NCBI GenBank assembly: GCA_033439685.1
Contig: JAUEDM010000001.1
Location: 4,526,001 to 4,590,000 of the forward strand
Reading direction: 5' to 3'
Length of the DNA: 64,000 nucleotides
Origin: Apodospora peruviana
Taxonomy: Eukaryota; Ascomycota; Sordariomycetes; Sordariales; Lasiosphaeriaceae
Both the position numbers and the translations under genes were made by a program. The notes beneath the pieces are model-generated. The model was not told the DNA's origin. It saw only the letters and a list, made by a program, of their open reading frames with translations, and made no database searches. Shown in pieces: positions 22,692 through 35,839 of this stretch. The number at the start of each line of letters is the position of its first letter. The first letter of the stretch is position 1.

Positions 22692-25600
22692 TGATTTGAT
22701 ATACATATAACGGTGAATGAGAAAGTCGACATATTTAACTATAATTATGTATACAAGGTCATATTGTACAGTATATATAAATCAACCGCGTACCTAAGGT
22801 ATCTATCTACCCATGTACCGCGCACAAACTTTACACTATATACAGAGAGATGGAGCAGTGATGTATGTGCAAGTAACACATCACTTCATCATTCTCTAGC
22901 TAGGTGATAATGCAATAGACATAACAGGCCATGCTCTACCTCCATATGTCAGCGCTATCGATCATCAAGGTGGAAAATATTCCGTTTCAGGACAACACCC
23001 CGCGAGATGTTCCCAGAATAGCACCACCCGCAATTATGACGGCTATCTTCTCACGGGAGCAGAAGCTTGCCTGGCAAGCAAATATGTATGCCGAACCGTG
23101 TGAACTCTGTCCAGCAAGAGGGCAAGGAGGTATGTGGACACATCTGGAGGCTTGTAACTGCAGGAAAACCTCGAGTAAGGCTTCTGCACAGTACCTGTTC
23201 CGGTGCTATTCTTGACAACCATGGGCTCGGTATTGCCTGTGATCAAGTTAATGTGCGGGTCATGTCGTCGCGGTCTATAATGCACACTGATTAGCTAGTA
23301 CGGATCTCACGCATCTATCAGGTCATAGACAGGATCTAGTACCTTACTAAACCAGGTGGGCATAAGAAGGGTATCTAGTCAGGTAGATGCCGCCTGAAGA
23401 AGTCAAGCAAAGGATTGGCTTGCTCCAAAAGCATGCGCTAGAAACATTACTCCAACAACTAGCCATCAAAAGCATATCTGAATGACCCTATTTGAGGCGA
23501 CTTGGTGCAAGTATTAGGCCGTGAGTGTGGTTCCGGAGGTATCCGATCAGGAAAAAGACCGACTTCGATAAACTCTGCGAGGCCCGTTGCCATTAAACTT
23601 GGCTCACATGGTATAATGACATCCGAAGGACAAATACTCCGCATGTCCCGTCGTGAACTATGCTTTGCTGTTTTACCTCCTCTGCCATTTGATCCCGTAC
23701 CGCGGCGATGACTAATTATAGAGGCTGGGCCCGGATGCAGTACTTGGACGAAAAAGCAACAAACAACTCGCTTGTTCAATCGCCAACCGTCAGATGCAAC
23801 CGCGGGAGATACTCTCCAACCAGAGACGCAAATACTTTTTGCATCATTTGCAAAACACAACAAAATAGAACAGAGATCTGTGCGATTTCCCTTGGCTTTC
23901 CCCCCCGGACATACTCGGCGATGCCAGTCACAAACAAGGGAGAAAATGTGATTGATTCCCCAAAGCCTGTTCGTCGACGCCTCCCAGCAATCCTGCCGTC
24001 TCATCCCCAGATCAATCAGTGTATTTTTGGCATCAAGGACTAGTAAATCTCACCCTTCAACCCAACTGATTGATTGCAGGGTTTCCGACCAAAAGACGGT
24101 GTCGATTGACAACACACATTTGCGGCGTACGATGTTCTCGGAGCAAAAGGAAGCAACTGTGTGTTCTTGCTGATATTGAGCCCTGTCTATCATCGCATCT
24201 TCCAACAAGAAAGGTAGGGTAAGCTTTGAATTGTGGCTGTGAAGAGTCTATTCTGACCACCACAGATGCATGCCTAGCTTGTTGGCACAGCAGACAATAG
24301 TAATGTTAGGTATTGTCTCTATCCATTCATTCGTACCCGACAGACATCATCTGCGAGGCTGACAGAACGTAAAGACAAGAACAGACGTGAGGGAACAGAT
24401 GATACGGCACGGTAGCTGCACTCCAGATTCCGGCTTCTCAGAAAACCCGGTGCTGAGGTTTTGCTTTCCCGGTGCCAGCCGGCTAATAATGAGGAAATGG
24501 GTGATGCTGTACCACGGTGGTATTTCTTCTCTCAGTAGTTCACTTGAACAACGCGAGGAATCATGGTGTGGGGAGACCTGGTCATAACTTGGAACTCGCT
24601 AGACTTGGTAATCTCCAAGCATAGAAGATAGAAGGGCGTGATGCTGAAGAGTTGCCTCTCTTGGCCAGGTAGGTTATGAGATGCCGAACGATGGACGGGA
24701 TGCCAGATGTTTGACAGATGCTACCCGCAAGCGATGCGCGTTGATTGATAATCAGAAAGGCGTATACGAACACAACGCTCTGAGGCAGCCAAGGCAGTCA
24801 GTCATGTTTGTAGTTCGGAGTTTTTAGGCGCCACCTTTATAATAACCGCCATGCTTGACGAACATCCGAGGCTCTGTACCGCGGGAACAACCGTCCTGGC
24901 GGCAATGCTGCGAGGGCCGTCACGATCACTCAATATCCGTACTTCCAAGACCACAAGATCGGATCCAAACGGACATGCAACCTGGTTATCAGCGACACAT
25001 GGTCCGATTCCAGACTATCGCGCGTATCGGGCGTCTTCAGTGTGCCCAGGTGGTTACCTAGTGGCAAGTGATGGGTGGTTATCGCGATCTTGACATGTCT
25101 GGGCAGGCACAAATAAGGCAGACACGCATCTGCAAGAAGACGCCACGGAGATTTTGCCATCACCAGCTATGGCATCCATTGCATGCGGAAGCGGGAGCCG
25201 GGGGGTTGGGTTATGGCTGTGATGATCAGATATGGTGGATGGACGATCATTTGATAGTGGGATGCAGTGTGCGATGCGGACATCTTCAAATGGAAGATAG
25301 TGGATGTGCAGTCTGCACCTGCTTTGGTCTTTGGCCCGGAGAGGTGCAGGGCTTTGACCTTTCCCTTCCACGCCGGTCCGGTCCCGAAAGTATCAATTCC
25401 AATTCAGCAGGAACATACGGATACTCCGTACCTTCCATGGTATCGGTATCAATATCAACCATTATTCATCTTCCTTAACAATTTCGAGAAGAACCCTTAC
25501 CGGCCTCTCATAGTTCCACTCTTCAACCCGACCTCATCCATCTTCCTCAACACCGCGAATTTCATGTTTAGTACGTAACCAAGAAGAGGCACTGACACTG

Positions 25601-26734
25601 ACTGACAACGCGCTTTAAATCCGTCGTGTCAGCGCGACAATCGCGCAATCTCCATCTGGCAATGCAATTAATCTTGCAGAGAGAGCGGTCAAATAGCGCG
25701 ACCAACAGGGGTCGCCTCGCCGAGTCCCCAGTCGCTCGCTCGCACTCTTCAACCGCGCTGGGCTAGGCGAGTGGTTGGAGGCGGCAGGCTTGGACGGGGC
25801 CGGCGTTTACACACACGACTGCACAGTGACCCTGACGCTGATTGGGTGCGTGGCACCAGGATCCCTTTCAAGACATCTATTTTGGGCGGCTATTCCATCC
25901 CCCTCCTTTCTTCAACTACCAAGACTCCAAGACCTCCTTCAAAGACCTCTTCCCGCCTTCCGCCACGTCTGGCCACTCACAGAACTCACACAACCATCCC
26001 CGCGTCGAGATGTACGGCAGGGGTCCGCCGCGGCCTGCCAGGCCCATCCAAGAGCCAGCGCTTAAAATAATGGCATGCCACTGCAGACGGAAAGGTGAGC
26101 TTCCAGAGCGTACTGCATACGGCACCAAAACATCCTAGTGCCCGCCACGGATAGTCGATTCTGTACAAATTGCACGCGGGACGTACCACCCGGACCAGAT
26201 TCTATGTTAATCGACCCTACCCGGCCGAGGCGAGCCTGGGTGGTAAGAAAGGAAAGCATGTTGCCATTCCTGCCGCTCCCCGTGCGCCGTGAATCACCCT
26301 AGGCTTTCTCCTCCTCTCTCTTAAAGAGCTCTAGACCGGCCCAACGTGCGTTGCGTCTGTTGGTTCTTTCTGCTTTGTATCCGTACTGTCGGTTCCCCTC
26401 CTTGACCGTGAGAGTTGCTGCTGTGACTCGTCGGTGCCAGCCAGGACGACGTTGAGAGATCACCGTGCCGCCCTGCTGCCTCTCGCCTCACCATACCGCC
26501 TTGCCTTACCTGGCCCATCTAATCCAGGCGTGTCTGTGCTGTTATGTGTGTTACACGACTGCTCATTCAATAATTCATCCATCGTCCCCCTTTCGCTCCT
26601 GATCTGTGATCATGTCCCGGTAGCAGGCTTACTACCTTCCTTCAAAGAAGCAGTTGGGCGTTTGTGATCTCAAAGCGAGACAAAGACAGGGCGATAAACT
26701 TTCATCAACACCAGACTCAGGAGGATTATCCAAC
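22692..26734. other. 4.0-kb region without a recognisable gene
   Basis: The longest gene-free stretch of the window. It holds copy 3 of the dispersed repeat (22812-22863) near its left end. The largest open frame (24004-23459, minus, 181 codons) has no domain, no good splice partner and no family resemblance. The last kilobase probably contains the promoter and a long 5' leader of the polyglutamine gene. An uncharacterised gene or noncoding RNA could be hidden here, but I cannot support one. Confidence 0.45.
22812..22863 (+). repeat. Dispersed ~50-bp repeat, copy 3
   Basis: Core ATGTACCGCGCACAAACT, TTACACTA, TATACAGAGAGATGGAGCAG, ending GCAGTGAT. It lies about 120 bp downstream of the D-amino-acid oxidase stop codon. 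It is the same orientation relative to its upstream gene as copy 1, and opposite to copy 2. Confidence 0.75.
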
Positions 26735-28909
<2,175 letters not shown>

Positions 28910-29487
28910 GCCGATGACCGAGAATACGGTTTGCGATACCTACCTACAAGACAAACACGATATACCCACATACTATTACTACTAAGAAAGACATACGCAC
29001 GAAAAAGATACCATCTGGAGGATCCATTGGCGGGACCTGTAATGGCTTGACATTTATTTTGATTCATTTTCTGTTCAAAACATCCCCTGGGGTGCTGAGA
29101 AGCTTCTTCTTTCATATTTCTTTTCTTCTTTTAACAACATCATTCATCATGGAGGGCTGACCATTATATGTTAATTGGGGCGGTCGTTGTATATTTGGCA
29201 AAGGAAGGGAGTCTGGGTCCAGAGCAACGGGAAAGGGGAATGGAATAGGGGTATATATATTTACGTATTGATATCCGCATGCCCGTGTCTGGGGCATGCC
29301 TGTCTGTCTACCTGTAGTAGACAGACTCCATCGGGCCACCCAAATTCAAAAGGTGCCTCCTTTACCATTCCAGAGAATCTCTTACTTTCCGTTGCTCCAT
29401 CGTTGCTCCATTTGTAACTTCCAGTAACTAAACAACCACACGGAACGACCGCTCTCTTTCCCTTCCTCCCACTCCTTGTGTTAGGGG
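28910..29487. other. Convergent intergenic, 578 bp
   Basis: Lies between the 3' ends of the polyglutamine gene (+) and utp11 (-). Apart from presumed 3' UTRs nothing is seen. Confidence 0.5.
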
Positions 29488-30444
29488 TTACCTCTTCCTC
29501 TCCTTAACCTTAATCCTCCTCCCCGTCTTCGTAATCCCACCAGACGTCGCCGTCTTGGCCATCTTGGCCTGTTGCAAAGCGAGTTCGTACTCGGCGTCCG
29601 TCAACGCCTTGAGCTTCTTCTTCGCATTTCTCAGCCGCGTCTGCAGCCTTTCGAGGTTCCGCGCTTTGCGCTCAGCCTCTTTCTGTTTCTTCTCTGCTTC
29701 CTCGTCCCCCTCTTCCTCACTCTTACTCGTCGGCTTATCATCAAAATCATTCCACATATCCTCATCCTCACCCCCTACACTCTTACTCCTCGTGTTGCGC
29801 TGCTCTCCTTCCGCAGCAGCCGCAGCCGCCGCTTGATCCCTCTCCTCGACCCCATCACAAAAAACAATCCTCTTCGCTTTCGTCTGGATCTGCTGTCTTC
29901 TTGGCGGGCGCGCAACCATCTCGTCAGCCTCAAAATCCTCCTCCTCCTCACTCTCCTCATCGGATACCTCCGCCCCTCCAGCCAAGATAAACCGCTCCTC
30001 GAGCTCTTTCACCTCCTTGGCAGCAACATTCCGCATCGTCCTCAGATACCCCAAGTCCTGCGTCTTGAGTAGCCGGACCGTGTCCATGTCCATGGCCTTG
30101 TTACCGCGGTCACCATCCACAGTTCCGGTGAACGCCTTGCCACGCGAGAGGCGCGACCCAGGCCCGCTGCGCGAGAGCATACCAAAGTAGAACTCATCTT
30201 CGTTGCGTTCGGCGGCCTTTTCGTGCAGCGATTTGAGGACGGCTTTCTTCTTGTTGTAGTCCTTTGCGCGCTTCTGGTAGTCCTTTTTCTTCTCGAGGAG
30301 GCCGAGGCGTGCGCGTTCGAGCGGCTGGGCGCGTTCGCGGTGGGAGCGCCGTTGGACGCTTCGTATGCATGGGTTAGTATTGGGATGGGAGAGGAAGAGA
30401 CGGGGAGGGGAGGGGAGGGGGTACCTGTTCCGAAGCGAGGACAT
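29488..30444 (-). CDS. utp11: U3 snoRNP-associated protein Utp11
   Basis: Component of the small-subunit processome needed for 18S rRNA maturation in the nucleolus. The first exon is only 20 nt (30444-30425), followed by a 66-nt intron (30359-30424, GTACCC...CGAAG) and exon 2 at 30358-29488. Splicing gives 296 residues beginning MSSLRNSVQRRSHRERAQP, the highly conserved Utp11 N-terminus. The intron is a multiple of three with no stop, so an ORF-only reading adds 22 false residues (RYPLPSPPRLF...). After the N-terminus come LGLLEKKKDYQKRAKDYN, FYFGMLSRSG and RLLKTQDLGYLRTM, all family features. An acidic central stretch and a basic Lys/Arg-rich C-terminus follow. The intron is extremely C-rich on the coding strand, so the opposite strand is G-rich. 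Confidence 0.93.
   Translation of the reverse strand: MSSLRNRYPLPSPPRLFLSHPNTNPCIRSVQRRSHRERAQPLERARLGLLEKKKDYQKRAKDYNKKKAVLKSLHEKAAERNEDEFYFGMLSRSGPGSRLSRGKAFTGTVDGDRGNKAMDMDTVRLLKTQDLGYLRTMRNVAAKEVKELEERFILAGGAEVSDEESEEEEDFEADEMVARPPRRQQIQTKAKRIVFCDGVEERDQAAAAAAAEGEQRNTRSKSVGGEDEDMWNDFDDKPTSKSEEEGDEEAEKKQKEAERKARNLERLQTRLRNAKKKLKALTDAEYELALQQAKMAKTATSGGITKTGRRIKVKERKR
30381..30421 (+). other. G-rich run in the utp11 intron (G-quadruplex candidate)
   Basis: On the plus strand, the template strand for utp11, GGGATGGGAGAGG is followed by a run of GGGGA units ending GGGGG. It has more than four runs of at least three G with short loops, the standard quadruplex pattern. It abuts the 5' splice site of the first intron. 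In the RNA the same stretch is C-rich. Confidence 0.6.
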
Positions 30445-31847
30445 TGTTGTGGTTTATTTGTGTCGTCGAGAGGTATGGAAGTTTTTGGAATGTGACAGAA
30501 TTGAGATTGGTTTTGTCTGGCCGTAGAAGTAAGGTAGAGAGGTACCTTAGCTGTCGAGATGGTGGGTTGGGTGGTTTGTCTGTCGACGGCGATGCTGGCC
30601 GTGGCTGAGAGATCCAAAAAATTGAGGAGCTTTGGGCGCGATAAGCGATAAGGAACTGATCGTTCTTTTGCGGCTCTTGGCAAAGTTGGGGGCCGACCCC
30701 ACCAAACTGCAAGGGTTGATGGGACTTCAGGCCAGGTGGATTCCGCTGCATTGTGAACTGCATCCAACAACTCACGCCAGATGAAAGCAGCTCAGCAGTT
30801 TGGGACGATGGTTGTTGAGATAATTTACATTGGTTATCACTCGTTATACATGATGTTAAATCATGCCCTTCTCGATAATGCTGTTTCACCGGTTGCAAGT
30901 TCGCTTTTCCATCCGCCATTATAAAAAGCTCCAACATGAGCTTCTCATGCAATTGATGCCCCCCCGGATTCCCTTCCGGACGACCCGTGGACGCCAGATG
31001 ATCGGAGAGTATTAGCGTTCGGCGCGCGATCGGGGCGACTTCACTGCCGCCAAGACGGCACCCGGCGACAGGGGATTGATCACATTTCAAGTTTGCTTCC
31101 TTCTTTGGGACTTGCTTATTTCTTCTTGAATACTTCCGTACGGATACCGGTTCCAAGAAGGCGTCGTCAGCAGCATGGACTTGGCGCTCGTATTTGTCTC
31201 CAGCTGAGTGCTGAATTGTCCACTACAGTTTTCAGTACCAAATCGACAAACAGGTAATGATCGACAACCAAAAAGAAGCACCCACAGAGCCACTACCGTC
31301 CCAGTCCGAGTTCCAGGAGCTGTCAGCCTGTGAGCAAGGAACCAAACTTTCCATGGTCAGGGGCTGTTCTCTCAGGTACCTGGTACAGTAACTGCTCGGT
31401 GGTGGATGGATGATGGACCAAAACAGTGGATTTGCGGCAGCGTCCCTGGCCAGAACCTTGGATTTCTCCCCCTGGCCTGATCACTCAAATACCCGATGGC
31501 GGCACAACAGGGTCGTGTTTTCGTCTTCGGTCTGAGACTTTGTTGACTGGACCAATGTTTTCCGGTTCCGAGAGACACACCGCGTTCAGTCCAAGCTCTG
31601 TCAGATCAAAGTTAATCTGCTGTGCCCTTGAATCCTTCTTCTACTTGTGCATGTTTTCCTTTGGTTCGATGATTTAGTGTGCTGTCATCTACACTACCCG
31701 AGCGGACAGGTCCTAGTGTCATTCGTTTTCTCTCTACCTCTCGTTCATTTCTACTTTGCTTCCACATTGTCAGGTCCTCTCGATGACATCAGTTTGCGGT
31801 TCGACTGTTTTTCCTAGCGGGTGAGCAATGTTCCATCTTTCTGGACC
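30445..31847. other. Divergent intergenic, 1.4 kb
   Basis: Promoter region between utp11 (-) and the GH47 mannosidase (+). A CT-rich leader-like tract precedes the mannosidase start (about 31720-31770). A minus-strand open frame of 260 codons overlaps utp11 exon 1 but has no family features. No gene is supported. Confidence 0.55.
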
Positions 31848-33682
31848 ATGGCCATCATAACAGCCCAGAGGAGGTTCCAACGCCTGGCCCTGCTGGCAAT
31901 GTTCTGTCTCGCGGGCACCTACCTCCTCTTATACCGTCTGCCCGACCGTCCCCTGATGGAATCATGGCGGACCTCGACCTACGTGCCGAGCAGCTTCGAC
32001 TGGGCACACCGGCCTCAGAAGCACCCGATTCCCGAGTCGTCGATAACCGACCTCCCCAAGGGGAGCCCTCGCCAGCTGCCACGGATACAGCACGGATTCT
32101 CGAAAGAGGAGCTCACTGAGGCGCACAACCGGACTCAAAGGGAGCGGCGAGATGCCATCCTGGAGACCACCAAAAGAGCGTGGGGTGCATATCGGGAGCA
32201 TGCTTGGGGTCGCGATGAGCTCAACCCACAGACCATGAACGGGGCAGACACCTTTGGCGGATGGGGCGCGACGCTGGTCGACTCGCTTGACACCCTCTGG
32301 ATCATGGGGATGAAGAAGGAGTTTGCCGAGGCTGCGCGTTTCGTCGGTACGATCGACTGGGACAGCTCAACCCTGACGGAGATCAGCCTGTTCGAGACTA
32401 CCATCCGGTATCTCGGCGGGCTTTTGTCCGCGTACGATCTGAGCGGGGAGAAACTCCTCATGGGGAAAGCTCTTGAGCTCGGTGACATGCTCTACGCGGC
32501 CTTCGACACGCCGAACCACCTCCCCCCGAATGCTTTCCACATGCGAAAGGCAAGGGAGGGCCTGCTTTTTGCGAACACGAGGGAGAGTATTGCCGTAATT
32601 GGGAGCTTGTCGCTGGAATTCACGAGACTTTCGCAGATCACTGGTGATGCCAAGTACTACAGCGCCACCGAGGCCATCAAACAAGGGATGGAGAGGACGC
32701 AGGACTCGACCAAGCTGCCAGGGATGTGGCCGACCTATATCGACGTCAGGAACGGCTTTCTCACATCGGATAGCTCCTTCACGCTCGGCGCGAGCGCCGA
32801 CTCGGCCTACGAGTATCTCTCCAAGATGTACGAGCTGCTCGGCGGGTTGGATCGGACGTACGAAACGATGCACACAAAAGCCATGGACACGATCAAGAAT
32901 CGCCTTCTCCTTCGGCCCATGTTGCCGGATACTGACGCGCCAGATATTTTGTTTCCAGGGACCGTTTTCGCTAATGGCGCGGGCGGGATCATCGACTTGG
33001 TGCCAGAAGTCCAGCACCTGGGATGCTTCGCCGGCGGAATGTTTGCCCTGGGCGGGAAACTGTTCGGCTCAGACGAGGATGTTCAGGTGGGCGAACAGCT
33101 TGCAAGAGGTTGCGCGTGGGCGTACGAATCCTTTCCGTCGGGCATCATGCCTGAGATTGCCGAGATCATTCCGTGTGGCAGCGAGAGCAATCCGGATTAC
33201 ATATCGCCGTGCGAATGGAACGAGACGCGGTGGGAAAGAGAGGGCGACCGTAGGGGCAGGTTTCCCAAGCCTTGGAGGGCTCTGCGGGACCGGCACTACT
33301 TCTTGCGGCCGGAGGCGATCGAGAGTATTTTTATTCTGTACCGGATCACAGGAAAGAAGGACCTGTTGGATGTCGCGTGGCGGATGTTTCAGTCCATTCA
33401 GGAAGCGACCAAGACGGCTTTTGCGAACTCGGCCATCGTGGATGTGTTGGCCGAGGCAGGGCAGACGGACAAGGTTAATTCTATGGAGGTATGTCCTTAC
33501 CTTCTTCCCCTTTTGTGGAGACGAACTAAACTGACGGTTATGGCTACTGAAAGAGCTTCTGGATTGCAGAAACGCTCAAATATTTCTATCTCATCTTTTC
33601 GGAACCGGAACTCATCTCGCTGGATGAGTACGTCTTTAATACCGAGGCGCATCCCTTTCGGCTGCCAAATCTGGGCAAGTAA
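31848..33682 (+). CDS. Class I alpha-1,2-mannosidase (GH47)
   Basis: Trims alpha-1,2-linked mannose from N-glycans in the ER or Golgi. Exon 1 is 31848-33488, a 65-nt intron follows (GTATGT...GAAAG), and exon 2 is 33554-33682, giving 589 residues. Without the splice the last 43 residues, including the conserved NTEAHPF calcium-site motif, are lost. Residues 1-9 are cytosolic, followed by one transmembrane segment (about 12-31), so it is a type II membrane protein. The GH47 domain starts near residue 110 (RDAILETTKRAWGAYREHAWGRDEL) and contains TFGGWGATLVDSLDTLWIMG, FETTIRYLGGLLSAYDLSG, KLPGMWPTYIDV and HYFLRPEAIESIFILYRITG. Which Golgi or ER class it belongs to cannot be settled here. Start: the ATG at 31848; a GTG nine codons earlier also opens the frame. 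Confidence 0.93.
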
Positions 33683-34975
33683 ACTTAAAACGTAGAAAAG
33701 GAGGAAGGTATAAATTAAAATGGAGGATTGTATAAACTAAAAGGAGGAAGGTGTAACAAAATTAAATTACCTATTAAATCTACTCCTCGGTTCAACAGAT
33801 ATCCTTTTAGCCTGCGGTGAGAAGATGGTCTTAGCCAGCACAGTGAGGAATTGCACCTTTTCACGGTAAATACTAACATTCATTGCCAGAGCCGCCCGTG
33901 TTCACTCGCAATGCCCGTCAAGCTGTCGACGGCTAAGATGTGGGACCGTGATCCGTAAACTATTGGGTGCCAATAACCTCCTTCTACACATTTACGAAGA
34001 CACGCCCAGATCGTACGATCCATATACCACTGAATTTCACAAGTGGCGGAAAGGCCGCACGATTACCCAGTCTATCTTGGGGCTGCCTCCACACAGCAAC
34101 TTCTCCCGGCTTAAAGTTGGCTGGGATGCCACGGACAGCAGCCCGAAAACGACATATTTAACCATTCTCGGTATTCTTCCAAGGAAAGGAAGACCGACAT
34201 ATCAACGCGTACAGGCTGTTCACGGAGTACACCATGATATCGGCGTTGCCGTATACGCCGAGTTCGCAAATCGCCTACATTTTCTCAGGTCAGCACTCGA
34301 CATCCTCGAGGTGATAATGGACTGAAGGACGACGAGAAAAACGAGGACGAAATGGACTAGGCATCACAAGGAATTCAGACAGATAAGGAAGAATGGCAGA
34401 AATACACCATTCCACGGTAAATAGTAGCCATCGATTACTTTACGAAACCCTATAAGATTCTTGTTTGTGACCGCTTCTGCGATCGGCTGCTGGCGCCTAA
34501 GACGTTGTTTACAAGGCATATTTTGCTATTTCAACAGGTATTTCCAGGATGCCTACCAGGTGCCCTGAAAAGCCACGAGCTAGGGCCCTTGTAAAGTACT
34601 CGATGGCTACTATTCGCCGTGGAATGGTGTAGGAGATGACCCTTGGTTTTGTTTAGTCTCTAGGAGCGAAGTATGATAAATAGGTATATCTCACTCACAG
34701 AAAACCCCAAAAGCCCCGACCAATGCATCCACCGATGGTCGAATTCGCATTCCAAAGTGTCAACATTAGCTGGCTGGCCATGCTCTAAGAAACCTTCCAC
34801 TGCGCCAGCAGCATCTTTGTACCCCTTTTATATCACTAATTTCACATCCTAGGTATTCTTAGGTTCCATTTATCCCCTTCAATAGTCAGGTATCGTTCAA
34901 GTCACCCATCAGGCAGTGCCAACAAGATAAGTAGTATGCTACCACCAATTACCCCTAATTGGTATTCACAACCAT
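33683..34975. other. Intergenic 1.3 kb, relatively AT-rich
   Basis: Convergent region between the mannosidase (+) and Maf (-) genes. It contains a short tandem repeat directly after the mannosidase stop (33696-33757) and two similar CACGGTAAATA segments (about 33863 and 34413) that could be chance or decayed repeat ends. A 125-codon plus-strand frame at 33948 has no recognisable product. It may hold decayed mobile DNA, but there is no clear terminal repeat or transposase. Confidence 0.45.
33696..33757 (+). repeat. Three imperfect ~21-bp tandem units after the GH47 stop
   Basis: Units start AAAAGGAGGAAGGTATAAAT (33696-33716), AAAATGGAGGATTGTATAAA (33717-33738) and AAAAGGAGGAAGGTGTAAC (33739-33757). 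They begin 13 bp after the mannosidase stop codon, so they lie in its 3' UTR. Function unknown. Confidence 0.7.
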
Positions 34976-35839
34976 TCAATCCTCCCCACCATCATCACTC
35001 TCCGCAAACTCTTCCTCCCCCTGCTTAAACACAACCTTCTCGCACAGCTGCAAACACTTCCTCACCGGCAAGCCAATCACGTTATCCACACTCCCCTCAA
35101 CCCTTTCCACCAAGAGCATCCCTCCGATGCCCTGCACCGCGTAACCCCCCGCCTTGTCCGCGCCCTCCCTCGTGCGGACATAGTTCTCTATAACATCATC
35201 CGGCAACCCGTCGTTTGCCTGCGCAAAAAACACTTTAGTTTCTTCCGTGTGCGCCGCAATCTCGTAGCCGGGATGACTCGCGTCCGCTTTCGGTGCCAGC
35301 ACGCACACCGACGTCAGAACTCTATGGACCCTCGTATCCCGCAAATGCTTCAGAATGCGAACATGGTCGGCCTCGTTGCGCGGCTTCTCCAGAATTTTAC
35401 CGGCTCGCGTGGCGATCACGGTGTCGGCAGCAATCACGAGCGCCGGATCCTGCGGGACGGCAGCGTCGTTGTCGCCCTTGGCTTTGGCCGCCTCTTCCTG
35501 TTCCTCTAGAGCGGTTTCGTAGACATGTAGACATTTTTGTCTGGCCGTCGCGGAGACGTATTCCTCCGGCGTGTGGGTGGCCTTGTCGATGTCTTCTGCT
35601 TTGGTTGACGGGAAGATCTCGATGGAGGAGAGGCCGAGCTGGGAGAGGAGAGCTTTGCGGCGCGGGGAGGCCGAGGCCAAGATCACGCGGCGCTCGGGGG
35701 CCTTGAGGTAGGTTAGGATCGGTAGCTCGAGAGCCATCGGGCCGCGGCGGATGGGCGCCGACTGGCGGAGGTTGATGCCGTGGGCGCGGGCCGCGGCGAT
35801 GTAGTCTGGTGGCTGCTCGGATGGGGCGGTGAGGTCCAT
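34976..35839 (-). CDS. Maf/ASMTL-type nucleotide pyrophosphatase
   Basis: Nucleoside triphosphate pyrophosphatase of the Maf (HAM1-related) family, which hydrolyses non-canonical or modified nucleotides such as dTTP/UTP analogues; fungal members are often named after human ASMTL, which contains a Maf domain. A single exon encodes 287 residues from the ATG at 35839. The Maf domain starts at about residue 50 with ILASASPRRKALLSQLG (the phosphate/substrate loop), then VIAADTVIA (catalytic Asp), KPRNEADHVRILKHLRD, and ends with GGYAVQGIGGMLLVERVEG and SVDNVIGLP, all typical. Residues 1-45 are an extra N-terminal segment and the last 10 are acidic. An Ala/Glu/Lys-rich insert lies between the first two motifs. 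Likely cytosolic. Confidence 0.92.
   Translation of the reverse strand: MDLTAPSEQPPDYIAAARAHGINLRQSAPIRRGPMALELPILTYLKAPERRVILASASPRRKALLSQLGLSSIEIFPSTKAEDIDKATHTPEEYVSATARQKCLHVYETALEEQEEAAKAKGDNDAAVPQDPALVIAADTVIATRAGKILEKPRNEADHVRILKHLRDTRVHRVLTSVCVLAPKADASHPGYEIAAHTEETKVFFAQANDGLPDDVIENYVRTREGADKAGGYAVQGIGGMLLVERVEGSVDNVIGLPVRKCLQLCEKVVFKQGEEEFAESDDGGED

Noticed and set aside
23459..24004. Minus-strand 181-codon ORF in the 4-kb gap
   Set aside because: Longest open frame of the gap, but it has no domain, no signal peptide, no upstream splice partner and no resemblance to a known family. It cannot be ruled out as an orphan gene.
30374..31156. Minus-strand 260-codon ORF overlapping the first intron of utp11
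   Set aside because: It overlaps the utp11 promoter and start in another frame; composition is random and no family is visible.
33948..34325. 125-codon plus-strand ORF between the mannosidase and Maf genes
   Set aside because: It starts at an ATG and is in AT-rich DNA, but shows no recognisable domain and no flanking repeats, so it is not called a gene or transposon remnant.
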